In this document: piece by piece, positions 46,195 through 55,077 of the stretch
Layout of the letters: every line of letters starts with the position of its first letter
How positions within the stretch are numbered: the first letter of the stretch is position 1
Assembly (NCBI RefSeq): GCF_024137025.1
Contig: NZ_JAMYJR010000054.1
Span: forward strand, 1 to 64,000
Length of the DNA stretch: 64,000 bases
Source: Paractinoplanes aksuensis
Lineage (GTDB): Bacteria > Actinomycetota > Actinomycetes > Mycobacteriales > Micromonosporaceae
Direction of reading: 5' to 3'
The notes under the pieces: generated by a model
Told to the model about the DNA's origin: nothing
What the model saw: only the letters and a program-made list of their open reading frames with translations
Database searches by the model: none
Program-made: the position numbers and the translations under genes

Positions 46195-47976
46195 ATGGAA
46201 GCGTCTCGCCCGGCCGATGTCACGCACTATCTCGGCGTGTTCCGCCGCCACTGGTGGATCGCGCTGCTCGCGACGGGCGCCGGGCTGGGGGCGGGCGCCG
46301 GCCTGACCTCGGCCATGCCGAAGGTCTACCAGTCCTCCACGGCCGTGCTCGTGTCGGCCGTCGACCAGGACACCAACGCCCAGGGTGGTCGCACCAAGGG
46401 CATGGTCAACCTGGACACCGAGGCCCAGCTGGTCGGCTCGGGCACGGTCGCGGCCAAGGCGGCAGCTCTGCTGCGCAGCTCGCGCTCGCCGGTCGAGCTG
46501 GCCCGCGACGTATCGGTCGAGGTGCCGGCCAACACCACGGTCCTCATGGTCACGTTCAAGGCCGGGGTGCCCGCGGAGGCCCAGGCCGGTTCGCACGCGT
46601 TCGCCGAGGCGTACCTGCGCAACCGCGAGGAGACCGCCCAGAACGGCCTGAACCAGCAGATCAGGACGCTGTCGGCCAAGATCCGCCAGCTGACCACGAC
46701 GCTCGGCGGGATCAACGCCCGGCTGGCCCGCGCGACCCGGGGCAGCTCGGACGAGAGCAACCTGATGAGCCTGCGGCAGAACTCGCAGAACCAGCTCAAC
46801 GGCATGACCGGCAAGCTCAACGAGCTGACCACGACCACGATCGGCGCGGGCAGCATCATCGACGACGCCCGCCTGCCCGACCAGCCGGTCAGCCCGAACC
46901 CGATGATCAACCTGGCCACCGGCGGCATGCTCGGCCTGCTGCTCGGTCTCGGCCTGGCCTTCGTGCGGGAACGGTACGACCGCCGCCTGCGCTCGGCCGC
47001 CGACGTGCGCGACCGCGGCCGCATGCACGTGCTGGCCGCCCTCGACGAGCGCACCACCCCGCACTTCGACGACGTGCTGCAGCCCTACGGCGCCGGCGGC
47101 CGGATCTTCAACCGGCTCCGCAACGAGGTGCTGGCCACCCTGCCCCAGGGCGATCAGGTCATCGTGGTCACCGGAGCCAGCCGGGGCTCGGCCAGCACGC
47201 TGGTCGCGGCCAACCTGGCCGCGGCCCTGGCCCGTACCGGAAGCGACGTCGTGCTCATCGGCGCTCACCTGCCGGACAGCGTCGTGGACGCCGCGCCGCT
47301 GGCCCGCATGCTCGGCGTGTCGGCCGTGCCGGGCCTGTCCGACCTGCTGGCGGGCCGGGTCGGCCTGGCCCGGGCGTTGCAGCGGACCCCGCGCATCCCG
47401 TCGCTGCGGGTCATCACCACCGGCGGCGCCGCCACCGCGGCCGGGCTGATGCAGTCGCAGCGGCTGCGGGACACGCTCGACGCGCTGCGCCGGCAGGGCG
47501 GCTACGTCGTGATCGAGGCGCCGTCCACGGCCAGCAGCGCCGACGCGCAGAGCCTGGCCAGCCTGGCCGACGCGGCCATCCTCGCCGTCGAGCTGCGCCG
47601 GGCCCGCCGCCCCGCCCTGCTCGACGCGGCCGAGCAGCTGCGCCGGGTCGGCACCCCGCTGCTGGGCGCGGTCGTGCTGCCGCGGCTGTCGAACCTGCGC
47701 GTGGCCGAACCGATGGGCCCGGCCGTGACGCTGAGCCCGCCGGCGCCGGCCCGGACCCCGTCGCCCGGGCCGCGGCCGGACGAGACCGCTGTGCTCGACC
47801 GCGACCTGATGCAGCCCCAGCGCTTCCCGACCAACACCATCTCGACCGGTGACAAGTCGGCCCAGCAGGTGCGCCAGCGGGTCGCCGACAGCGCCGAGGA
47901 GATCACCGCGGTGATCGACATGTCGGCCGTGGACAGCTCCGAGGTGACCCGGACGCAGGACGGCGACACGAAGTGA
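46195..47976 (+). CDS. Wzz-type polysaccharide co-polymerase with degenerate BY-kinase domain
   Basis: This 593-aa protein has a Wzz domain with two transmembrane helices (about residues 22-42 and 240-262) flanking a coiled-coil extracytoplasmic loop. The cytoplasmic domain looks like a BY-kinase, but Walker A reads TGASRGSAST (326-335) without Lys, Walker A' reads LIGAHLPD, and no C-terminal Tyr cluster is seen. It probably controls chain length without kinase activity. The last 80 residues are disordered and acidic. It starts the EPS operon. Confidence 0.87.
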   Translation: MEASRPADVTHYLGVFRRHWWIALLATGAGLGAGAGLTSAMPKVYQSSTAVLVSAVDQDTNAQGGRTKGMVNLDTEAQLVGSGTVAAKAAALLRSSRSPVELARDVSVEVPANTTVLMVTFKAGVPAEAQAGSHAFAEAYLRNREETAQNGLNQQIRTLSAKIRQLTTTLGGINARLARATRGSSDESNLMSLRQNSQNQLNGMTGKLNELTTTTIGAGSIIDDARLPDQPVSPNPMINLATGGMLGLLLGLGLAFVRERYDRRLRSAADVRDRGRMHVLAALDERTTPHFDDVLQPYGAGGRIFNRLRNEVLATLPQGDQVIVVTGASRGSASTLVAANLAAALARTGSDVVLIGAHLPDSVVDAAPLARMLGVSAVPGLSDLLAGRVGLARALQRTPRIPSLRVITTGGAATAAGLMQSQRLRDTLDALRRQGGYVVIEAPSTASSADAQSLASLADAAILAVELRRARRPALLDAAEQLRRVGTPLLGAVVLPRLSNLRVAEPMGPAVTLSPPAPARTPSPGPRPDETAVLDRDLMQPQRFPTNTISTGDKSAQQVRQRVADSAEEITAVIDMSAVDSSEVTRTQDGDTK

Positions 47977-49346
47977 CGGCCGTGCCTCAGGCCCCAGCCC
48001 CCGTGGCTGGCGGCCCGGCACACGGCGCCCATCGGAACGTGAGCCTGCCGGCCTGGCCGGTGGCGAGCATCCTGGCCTTCTATCCGATCTGGTGGGCGCT
48101 CGGCCTGGGCGTGCTGATCTTCGCGCTGATGGCCGTGCCGATGCTGTTCCTGCTGATCCGCCGGCGCGCCGCCGGTCGCCCTCTGCGCCTCCCACCCGGT
48201 TTCGCGTGGTGGGTGATCTTCCTGGTGGCCGTCGTGGTCAGCATCGGCGCGCTCGGGGCCGACCCGGCCGGCACGGTGGCCGGGCACGCCACGGGCCGCC
48301 TGCTGCCGGCCGGTTACAAGGCCCTGATGTACGCCGCCCTGACCGTGCTGCTGGTCTATGCCGGCAACCTGACCGAGGCCGAGCTGCCCAAGCGCCGCCT
48401 GGTCAAGTTGCTCGGCTGGCTGTTCGTGGTGACCGTCCTCGGCGGCCTGCTGGGCATGGTGGCCGGTAACTTCGAGTTCACCTCGCCGGTCGAGTGGCTG
48501 CTGCCCGGCAGCATCCGGAACAAGGGCTTCGTCCAGTCGCTGGTCCACCCGTACGCCGCCCAGATCATGGACATCGTCGGCGACAGCCAGCCCCGCCCGG
48601 CCGCGCCCTGGGGTTACACGAACACCTGGGGCAACAACTTCTGCCTGCTCGCGGGCTGGCTCGTCGTGGCCGCCTGGCAATACGGCGGGGGCAAGGCCAG
48701 GTTCTGGGCCGTCGTCTGCCTCGTCGTCTCGATCGCGCCCGCGGTGTTCTCGCTCAACCGCGGCCTGTGGATCGGCGTCGGCGTGCTCGTCGTCTACGTC
48801 GCCGTCCGCTACGTGCTGGCCGGCAAGCTGTGGATCCTGGGCGCGGTCGTGCTGGCCGGGGCCATGCTGGCCGTGTCGCTGGTGGCCACGCCGCTCGGCA
48901 CGGTGGTCGGCGCCCGGCTCGACAACGGCAAGTCCAACGGTGTGCGCTCGTTCCTGATCGAGCGCGCCCTGGACGGCTTCCAGGGCTCACCGGTGATCGG
49001 CTACGGCGGCACCCGCAACACGCTGGGCGGCCGCAACTCGATCACGGTGGGTGAGAGCGCGGGCTGCGAGCGCTGCGGCAACTTCACCGTCGGGGGCAAC
49101 GGCCAGTTGTGGCAGCTGCTCTTCGCCCACGGCACGGTGGGCACGGCCGGATATCTGGGCTTCTTCGCGTACGGCCTGTGGCGGTTCCGCCGTGACCGGA
49201 GCGCCATCGGGGTGGCCGCGTCGGGAGCGATCGTCACCTCGTTCTCGGCCATGCTCTGGTACAACTCGCTGGTCACCCCCCTGGCCTTCATGGTTCTGGC
49301 GTTTGCGCTGCTCTGGCGCAACTCAACCGAGGGGGAAACGACATGA
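47973..49346 (+). CDS. Wzy/O-antigen ligase-like polymerase
   Basis: This 457-aa membrane protein has about ten transmembrane helices and a large extracytoplasmic loop between residues 165 and 225 (VEWLLPGSIRNKG... NTWGNNF). SLNRGLWIG and the RSFLIERALDGFQGSPVIGYGG region match the Wzy_C/O-antigen-ligase pattern. It should polymerise lipid-linked repeat units outside the membrane. The GTG start overlaps the Wzz-like stop. Confidence 0.87.
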   Translation: MTAVPQAPAPVAGGPAHGAHRNVSLPAWPVASILAFYPIWWALGLGVLIFALMAVPMLFLLIRRRAAGRPLRLPPGFAWWVIFLVAVVVSIGALGADPAGTVAGHATGRLLPAGYKALMYAALTVLLVYAGNLTEAELPKRRLVKLLGWLFVVTVLGGLLGMVAGNFEFTSPVEWLLPGSIRNKGFVQSLVHPYAAQIMDIVGDSQPRPAAPWGYTNTWGNNFCLLAGWLVVAAWQYGGGKARFWAVVCLVVSIAPAVFSLNRGLWIGVGVLVVYVAVRYVLAGKLWILGAVVLAGAMLAVSLVATPLGTVVGARLDNGKSNGVRSFLIERALDGFQGSPVIGYGGTRNTLGGRNSITVGESAGCERCGNFTVGGNGQLWQLLFAHGTVGTAGYLGFFAYGLWRFRRDRSAIGVAASGAIVTSFSAMLWYNSLVTPLAFMVLAFALLWRNSTEGETT

Positions 49347-50572
49347 GTCCGGTGCGGACAGCGCCCGCCGAACTGACCGCGAAGGACGCCGAACTGCGCA
49401 CGCGGTACCTGACCGAGGTGCTCGAGCTGCTCTATCCCGCGCCGTGCCGCACCGACGGTTCGGCCGGCACCCCCATCGCCGAATACCTGGTGGTGCCGGA
49501 CGCGCGCCGGCCCCGCCTGCTGGTGCCGTCGGGCTCACGCCGGGTGGCCGCGGCCGCCGTCCGCCGGTATGCCGAACCCCAGTCCCTGTCGGCCAAGCTC
49601 AAGCGCGAGGCCGTGGTGGCCGCCGTCCGCACCGGCGCCGCCGGCGTGCTGCTGCGCGACCGGGTCCGCGTCACCGGCCCGTTCTCGCAGAGCATCGACG
49701 GGTACCTGAGCGAGGCGCTGGGCCGCGAGCTGTCGATCAGCGTCCACATCGGACCGGCCCGGGCCAACCGCAAGCCGGTGCTGCAGCTGATCGGGCCGGA
49801 CGGGGACACGTTCGGCTTCGGCAAGCTCGGCACCGGGCCGCTGACCCGCCAGCTCGTGCGGGCCGAGACGGCGGCGCTGGTCTCGCTGGCCGGCAGCGGG
49901 CTGACCAAGCTGACCGTGCCCCGGGTGCTGTACTCCGGCCAGTGGCGCGGGCTCGAGGTGCTGGTGCAGTCGGCCCTGCCGGTCTGGCTGCCCCGGGCGC
50001 CCCTGAACCGGCGCCGGCTGGTGGCCGCGATGCTCGACGTCGCCGGCTGCTGCGGCTACCGCACGGGCTCGCTGGCCGGCAGCACGTACTGGCAAGAGTT
50101 GCAGAGCCGGCTGTCCGCGGTCACCGACCGGGCCGAGGGGGCCGGGCTCGCCGCCGCGGCCGAGCTGCTGGTCCGCCGGGCCGGCGACATCGTCTTCCGG
50201 TACGGCTCGTGGCACGGCGACTGGGCCCCCTGGAACATGGCCAACCTGACCGACGCGCTGCTGGTCTGGGACTGGGAGCGCTTCTCGAGCGGGGTGCCGC
50301 TGGGCTTCGACGCCGTGCACCACGAGCTGCAGCGGCGCATCCAGGAGACGGCCGACGCCAAGGAGGCGGTCGAGGCGACCGTGCGGGGCGCGGCCGAGCT
50401 GCTGGCCCCGTTCGGCGTACCGGTGGCCGGCCGCGAGGTGACCGCCCTGCTCTACCTGGTCGATCTGGCCACCCGATACCTGACCGACCGCCAGGCCGAG
50501 GCGGGCGCCCGCCTGGGCGTGCTCGGCACCTGGCTGCTGCCGGTGCTGATCCGGCGGGTCGAGGAGCTCTGA
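49343..50572 (+). CDS. APH-fold phosphotransferase in EPS locus
   Basis: This 409-aa protein has an APH/choline-kinase-type C-lobe with catalytic loop SWHGDWAPWNMAN and metal motif VWDWERF. The N-terminal 90 residues have no recognised match; a Lys in FGFGKLGTG may serve nucleotide binding. It is coupled to the polymerase gene (ATGA) and 11 bp from a sulfotransferase, so its substrate may be a sugar or lipid intermediate of the polymer. That is inference. Confidence 0.8.
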   Translation: MSPVRTAPAELTAKDAELRTRYLTEVLELLYPAPCRTDGSAGTPIAEYLVVPDARRPRLLVPSGSRRVAAAAVRRYAEPQSLSAKLKREAVVAAVRTGAAGVLLRDRVRVTGPFSQSIDGYLSEALGRELSISVHIGPARANRKPVLQLIGPDGDTFGFGKLGTGPLTRQLVRAETAALVSLAGSGLTKLTVPRVLYSGQWRGLEVLVQSALPVWLPRAPLNRRRLVAAMLDVAGCCGYRTGSLAGSTYWQELQSRLSAVTDRAEGAGLAAAAELLVRRAGDIVFRYGSWHGDWAPWNMANLTDALLVWDWERFSSGVPLGFDAVHHELQRRIQETADAKEAVEATVRGAAELLAPFGVPVAGREVTALLYLVDLATRYLTDRQAEAGARLGVLGTWLLPVLIRRVEEL

Positions 50573-50583
50573 GGAGACCAACC

Positions 50584-51459
50584 ATGGACGTACGCAAGCT
50601 GCCGGCGCCGATGAAACGCGTCGTGCACCTGGGTTCCCGCTCCTACGGCCGGCTGACCGCGCCGGGCCGGATGACGCCGGCCTTCCTGATCTGCGGCGGT
50701 CAGCGCTGCGGCACCACGTCGCTCTACCGCGCGATGGCCGGGCATCCGGTCGTGCTCAAGGCCGTGCTGCACAAGGGCGTGCACTATTTCGACACGAACT
50801 ACCAGCGCGGGATGGCCTGGTACAAGGGCCACTTCCCGCTGGTGCGCAGCGCCGAGAAGGTCGGCGAGCGGTACGGGGTGACCCCCCAGACGTTCGAGTC
50901 GGCGCCCTACTACATGTACCACCCGCAGGCCGCGGCCCGGATCGCCCGCGACCTGCCCGAGGCCAAGCTGGTCGTGCTCGTGCGCGACCCGGTCGAGCGG
51001 GCCTACTCGCAGCACCACCACGAGGTCGCCCGCGGCTTCGAGACCGAGCGCGACTTCGGGGCCGCGCTGGCCCTCGAACCGGCCCGCCTGCACAAGCAGG
51101 AGGACAAGCTGGCCGAGAACCCGGAGTACTACAGCTTCAGCCACCAGCACCACGCCTACCGGGCCCGTGGCGAGTACGCGCGCTACCTGAGCGTGATGGC
51201 CCAGCACGTCGGCCGCGAGCGCATCCACGTGGTCGAGAGTGAGCGGTTCTTCAGCGACCCCGAGCCGGTCTACGACGAGATCTGCGAGTTCCTCGGCCTG
51301 CCCAGCTATCTGGAACGGCCCGCGTTCGAGCGGCACAACGCCCGCCCCCGGCAGAGCGACATGGATCCCGGCCTGCGCCGCGACCTGACCGATTACTACC
51401 TGCCGCACGACGAGGCGCTCGCGCCCTGGCTGAGCCGCATGCCGGTATGGCGCTCCTAG
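50584..51459 (+). CDS. PAPS-dependent sulfotransferase 1
   Basis: This 291-aa sulfotransferase has the 5'-phosphosulfate loop GGQRCGTTSLYR (about residues 38-49) and the 3'-phosphate motif VLVRDPVERAYSQHHHE (about 131-147), as in heparan- and carbohydrate-type sulfotransferases. It probably transfers sulfate to a sugar hydroxyl. GAGGAG precedes ATG 50584. The PAPS source is encoded 5 kb upstream. Confidence 0.92.
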   Translation: MDVRKLPAPMKRVVHLGSRSYGRLTAPGRMTPAFLICGGQRCGTTSLYRAMAGHPVVLKAVLHKGVHYFDTNYQRGMAWYKGHFPLVRSAEKVGERYGVTPQTFESAPYYMYHPQAAARIARDLPEAKLVVLVRDPVERAYSQHHHEVARGFETERDFGAALALEPARLHKQEDKLAENPEYYSFSHQHHAYRARGEYARYLSVMAQHVGRERIHVVESERFFSDPEPVYDEICEFLGLPSYLERPAFERHNARPRQSDMDPGLRRDLTDYYLPHDEALAPWLSRMPVWRS

Positions 51460-52964
51460 AAAAGCCCGTCGCCGGCACCCGCGGCGCGGCCCGGGGCGGG
51501 CTGGCCAACATGGCCGGGTCGGTCCTGGCCGGCGGGGCCGGGGTGGTGGTCACCTGGGTCGTGGCCCGCTCGCTGGGGGCCGAGCAGGCGGGCGCGTTCT
51601 TCGCCGCCACCGCGGCCTTCGTGCTGGCCGGCGGGCTGGCCAAGCTGGGCACCCAGACCGGGCTGGTCTACTGGCCGGCCCGGCTGCGCGCCACCGGCCG
51701 CGAACACCTGCTCGGCGCCTGCCTGCGGACCGGGCTGGGCCCGGTCGCCGTGCTGTCGGTGGTGCTGGCCGTCGTGATGTGGTTCGCGGCGCCGGCCATC
51801 GCCCACGTCACCGCCCGCGAGGCGGCCCACGTGGTCGACGCCCACACCGCGGGGTTGCGGGTGCTGGCCGTCTTCCTGCCGTTGCAGGCGATGACCGACG
51901 CGCTGCTGACCGCTACTCGCGGCTACCGGGCAATGCGGCCGACAGTGATGTTCGACCGGATCCTGCGCAGTGCTCTGCAAGTGCTGCTGGTGGTCGGGGC
52001 ACTGTGGACGACCGCCTCGCTGCCCGAGTTCGCGTTCGCCTGGGCGGTGCCCTACCTGCCGGTGACGGTGCTGTCGGCGTACGCGCTGCGCAAGGTCTAT
52101 CGCGAGACCAAGCCACGCGGCGTGCGGACGCATCGGGCCGAACGCCACGAGATGCGACGCGAGTTCTGGCGGTTCACCGGTCCGCGCGCCCTGGCCAGTG
52201 TCGCCCAGCTCGCCCTGCAGCGGATCGACGTGCTGCTGGTGGCCGCGCTCGGCGGTCTCGTGCCGGCTGCCGTCTATGCCGTGGCGGGCCGGTTCGTCAT
52301 CCTGATCCAGTTCGCCAACCAGGGCATCTCGCAGTCGGTGCAGCCGCGGCTGGCCGAGGCCCTGGCGGTCGGCGAGCGGGCCGCGGCCAACCACCTCTAC
52401 CGGACCGCGACCGGCTGGCTCGTGCTCGTGACCTGGCCGGTCAACCTGCTGGTGATCTTCTTCGCGCCGGTCTGGCTGCGGCTGTTCGGCGAGCGGTACG
52501 CGGCCGAGGGCGTGCCCGTCGTGGCCGTGCTGGCCGCCGCGATGCTGGTCGCCACCGGCTGCGGCATGGTCGACATGGTGCTGGCGATGGCCGGGCGCAC
52601 CAGCTGGAACCTGGTCAACGTGCTGGTCGCGCTGACCGTAACCGTGGTTCTCGACCTGCTGCTCATCCCCGCCTACGGGGCGCTCGGCGCGGCGATCGGG
52701 CTGGCCTGCTCGATGGTCGTCAACAACTTGCTGCCGCTGATCCAGGTCGGGCGGTCGGCCGGGCTGCACCCGTTCGGGCCCGGCACCCGGGCCGCCGCGC
52801 TGCTGTCGGTCGTCTGTTTCGGCGTACTCCCCTGGGCTGTCATGCCCGTCACCGGCCGCACTTTCGCCATGTTCGCCGCCGTGCCCGCCTTTCTGGCCGG
52901 CGCCTGGCTGTTGCGCGTTCCGCTCGCACTGGGCGCGTTCAAACCGAAGAGGAGGACGAGTTGA
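51447..52964 (+). CDS. Wzx-type polysaccharide flippase (MOP superfamily)
   Basis: This 505-aa membrane protein has 12-14 predicted helices and the MOP-family pattern (GAGVVVTWVVARSLGAEQAGAFFAATA; IDVLLVAALGGLVPAAVYAVAGRF). It should flip lipid-linked repeat units to the outer face. The ATG overlaps the sulfotransferase end by 13 nt. It completes the Wzx/Wzy/Wzz set. Confidence 0.9.
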   Translation: MALLEKPVAGTRGAARGGLANMAGSVLAGGAGVVVTWVVARSLGAEQAGAFFAATAAFVLAGGLAKLGTQTGLVYWPARLRATGREHLLGACLRTGLGPVAVLSVVLAVVMWFAAPAIAHVTAREAAHVVDAHTAGLRVLAVFLPLQAMTDALLTATRGYRAMRPTVMFDRILRSALQVLLVVGALWTTASLPEFAFAWAVPYLPVTVLSAYALRKVYRETKPRGVRTHRAERHEMRREFWRFTGPRALASVAQLALQRIDVLLVAALGGLVPAAVYAVAGRFVILIQFANQGISQSVQPRLAEALAVGERAAANHLYRTATGWLVLVTWPVNLLVIFFAPVWLRLFGERYAAEGVPVVAVLAAAMLVATGCGMVDMVLAMAGRTSWNLVNVLVALTVTVVLDLLLIPAYGALGAAIGLACSMVVNNLLPLIQVGRSAGLHPFGPGTRAAALLSVVCFGVLPWAVMPVTGRTFAMFAAVPAFLAGAWLLRVPLALGAFKPKRRTS

Positions 52965-53695
52965 CCACCGACTACACCAAGGTGTTCCAGGACAGCGACG
53001 CCGTGGAGAAGTACGAGACCATCACGTACGCCCCGGACAGCTACGCCTCGCAGATCAACGAACGGCAGCAGGACTACCTGCGGACGCTGGTCCGGCGCGA
53101 GTTCGGGCCGCTGGCCCCGGTGCAGCACGACTTCGCCTGCGGCACCGGGCGGGCCATCCGCACCCTGCACGGCCTGGTGCGCGAGGCCCACGGCTACGAC
53201 ACGTCGGCCGAGATGATGGCCAAGGCGGCCGAGGTCGGATCCCGGGCCAACTGGCACCAGGTGGCCGCGGACGGGCCGGTGCCGCACCCGGAGCCGGCCG
53301 GCTTCCCGGCCATCGTGACGATGTTCCGCCTGCTGCTCAACGTGGACGAGACCGTACGGGACCGGGCGCTGGCCTTCGCCGCCCGCGCGCTGCCCACGGC
53401 CGACTCCGGCATCCTGGTCGTCGAGAACCACGGCAACGCCGGATCCGTACGCCACCTGCGGGCCCGCAAGCACAAGGGCGAGCGCTGGTTCGCGGAGCTC
53501 TCCCACGAGGAGGTGGCCACCCTGCTCGACCGGCACGGCTTCGTGATCGTCGAGCGCCGCGGCTTCTCGATGATCACCCCGTCGCTGCACGGCAACCCGG
53601 TCGCCCGCGCGGCCGACGCGGCCATGCGGCGGATGCCGGGCAGCGACGCCTACGCCGTCAACGTTCTCTACACCGCGCGTCGTGTCCACGCGTAA
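52961..53695 (+). CDS. class I SAM-dependent methyltransferase
   Basis: This 244-aa methyltransferase has the SAM motif I variant HDFACGTGRAIRTL (about residues 57-70) and acidic Asp/Ser after strand 2 (GYDTSAEMM). The TTG start at 52961 overlaps the flippase stop (TTGA) and has AGGAGG six bases upstream. It probably methylates a sugar of the exopolysaccharide; target is inferred from context. Confidence 0.88.
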   Translation: MTTDYTKVFQDSDAVEKYETITYAPDSYASQINERQQDYLRTLVRREFGPLAPVQHDFACGTGRAIRTLHGLVREAHGYDTSAEMMAKAAEVGSRANWHQVAADGPVPHPEPAGFPAIVTMFRLLLNVDETVRDRALAFAARALPTADSGILVVENHGNAGSVRHLRARKHKGERWFAELSHEEVATLLDRHGFVIVERRGFSMITPSLHGNPVARAADAAMRRMPGSDAYAVNVLYTARRVHA

Positions 53696-54689
53696 GCGCC
53701 TCGCGGCCGCGCTGGTCGCCTCCGTGCTGCTGCTGGCCGGCTGCTCGTTCGGCAAGGACGACGAGAAGCCGGCGCCACCGCCCGCGCCCGACCTGACCCG
53801 GGCGCCCGGGGCGGTGGCCGTCAAGAAGGGCCCGTTCAAGGCGGGCCCGGTCAAGGCGCCCAAACGCGGGGCGCTGTTCGGGGCCTGGATCAAACCGGAC
53901 GAGCTGACCCACGTCGGCCGGCTGGCCGCGGTCGACAGCCTGCAGGCCGACCTCGGCCGATCACTGACCATCGTCAACACGTACCGCCGGTTCGAGCAGA
54001 TGGTGGGCACCCCGTCGGACAAGGAGTTCCTGGCCCGGGGAGCCACCCTGATGGTCAGCTGGGCCACCGGCGACAACCGATCCATCCTGGACGGTAACCA
54101 CGACGACCTCATTCGTAAGCAGGCCCGGGCCATCCGCAAGACCAAAGTTCCGGTGATGCTGCGGATGCGCTGGGAGATGGATCGGCCCAACCTGCGCGCG
54201 ACGATGTGGTCGGGGCCCGACTACATCGCGGCCTGGAAGTACGTACGGGAAATCTTCCGCCAGGAACGGGCGAACAACGTCTCGTGGGTGTGGTGCCCGA
54301 CCGCCGAGGGGTTCATCCGCGGCGACGCGCCCGGCTTCTATCCCGGCGACGACCAGGTCGACTGGACGTGCGTGGACGTCTACGCCGGCGAACGCTTCGA
54401 GCCCATCGGCACCCTGATGGGCCCGTTCCTGACCTGGGCCGCGCAACGCCCCAAACCGATCGTCATCGGCGAGTTCGGGGTGGCCCGGGCCTGGGGTTCG
54501 GCCGGCCGGGCGGCCTGGCTCAGGGACGCTCGACGCACGTTCAAGGTGAACCCGCAGATCAAGGCGATCACCTATTTCGAGTCGAACCCCGAGGGCAACG
54601 GCCCGAAGAAGCAGTTCCAGCTGACCGGCGACCCGCCGGCCTTCAAGGAGTTCGAGTCGATGGTGAAGGACCCGTACTTCAATCCGTGA
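53682..54689 (+). CDS. GH26-like lipoprotein glycoside hydrolase
   Basis: This 335-aa protein has a lipobox LLLAGC (about residues 16-21), a Pro/Lys linker and a GH26-like domain with Glu165 in RMRWEMD as probable acid/base and Glu264 in IGEFGV as nucleophile. The His before the acid/base found in classical GH26 is Trp here. It probably trims the polymer at the membrane surface. Its GTG start overlaps the methyltransferase by 14 nt. It is convergent with the VOC gene by 11 nt. Confidence 0.82.
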   Translation: MSTRKRLAAALVASVLLLAGCSFGKDDEKPAPPPAPDLTRAPGAVAVKKGPFKAGPVKAPKRGALFGAWIKPDELTHVGRLAAVDSLQADLGRSLTIVNTYRRFEQMVGTPSDKEFLARGATLMVSWATGDNRSILDGNHDDLIRKQARAIRKTKVPVMLRMRWEMDRPNLRATMWSGPDYIAAWKYVREIFRQERANNVSWVWCPTAEGFIRGDAPGFYPGDDQVDWTCVDVYAGERFEPIGTLMGPFLTWAAQRPKPIVIGEFGVARAWGSAGRAAWLRDARRTFKVNPQIKAITYFESNPEGNGPKKQFQLTGDPPAFKEFESMVKDPYFNP

Positions 54690-55044
54690 CCGGCTCCAGG
54701 AACTCGAGCCGATTGCCGTGGTCGTCCCGCGAATAGAACCGCCGGTGGCCCGGGAAGTGGGGATCCCACTGCACCGGGCGACCGGCGGTTTCCAACATCT
54801 CGGCCAGAAGGTCAAGACCCTTCACCAGTACGCCGGGATGGGCGCGACTTTGTGGCACGAAGCCCTCGACCGGGCTGACGTGCACCTCCCAGCCCCCACC
54901 CCGGAACCAGCACCCGCCCCGCCGGGCCAGCTCGGCCGGCTTGGGCAACTCGGCCATCCCCAGCACCCCGCCGTAGAAGGCACGGGCCGCCTCTTCCCCG
55001 CCCGGCGGGCACAGCACCTGAACGTGATGCAGTCGCTCGAACAT
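54679..55044 (-). CDS. VOC/glyoxalase-fold protein
   Basis: This 121-aa protein of the vicinal-oxygen-chelate fold has LHHVQVLCPPGGEEAARAFYGGVLGM and ends GHRRFYSRDDHGNRLEFLEP, with His and Glu positioned as metal ligands. Family members are lyases, dioxygenases or resistance proteins. It is the only non-glycan gene inside the EPS locus and has its own palindromic operator, so it may be a later insertion. Confidence 0.85.
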   Translation of the reverse strand: MFERLHHVQVLCPPGGEEAARAFYGGVLGMAELPKPAELARRGGCWFRGGGWEVHVSPVEGFVPQSRAHPGVLVKGLDLLAEMLETAGRPVQWDPHFPGHRRFYSRDDHGNRLEFLEPVTD

Positions 55045-55054
55045 GAGCCTTATT

Positions 55055-55072
55055 AAACCGTACGTACGGTTT
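55055..55072. promoter_or_regulatory. perfect 18-bp palindrome in VOC promoter
   Basis: AAACCGTACGTACGGTTT is a perfect palindrome 11 bp upstream of the VOC gene start, followed by a second palindrome GCTAGCTAGC (55073-55082). The form fits a TetR-type operator. No TetR gene is nearby. Confidence 0.7.
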
Positions 55073-55077
55073 GCTAG

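Noticed and set aside
49343..50572. Antibiotic-resistance aminoglycoside kinase
   Set aside because: The fold is shared by many kinases; operon context points to polysaccharide synthesis, and nothing shows drug specificity.
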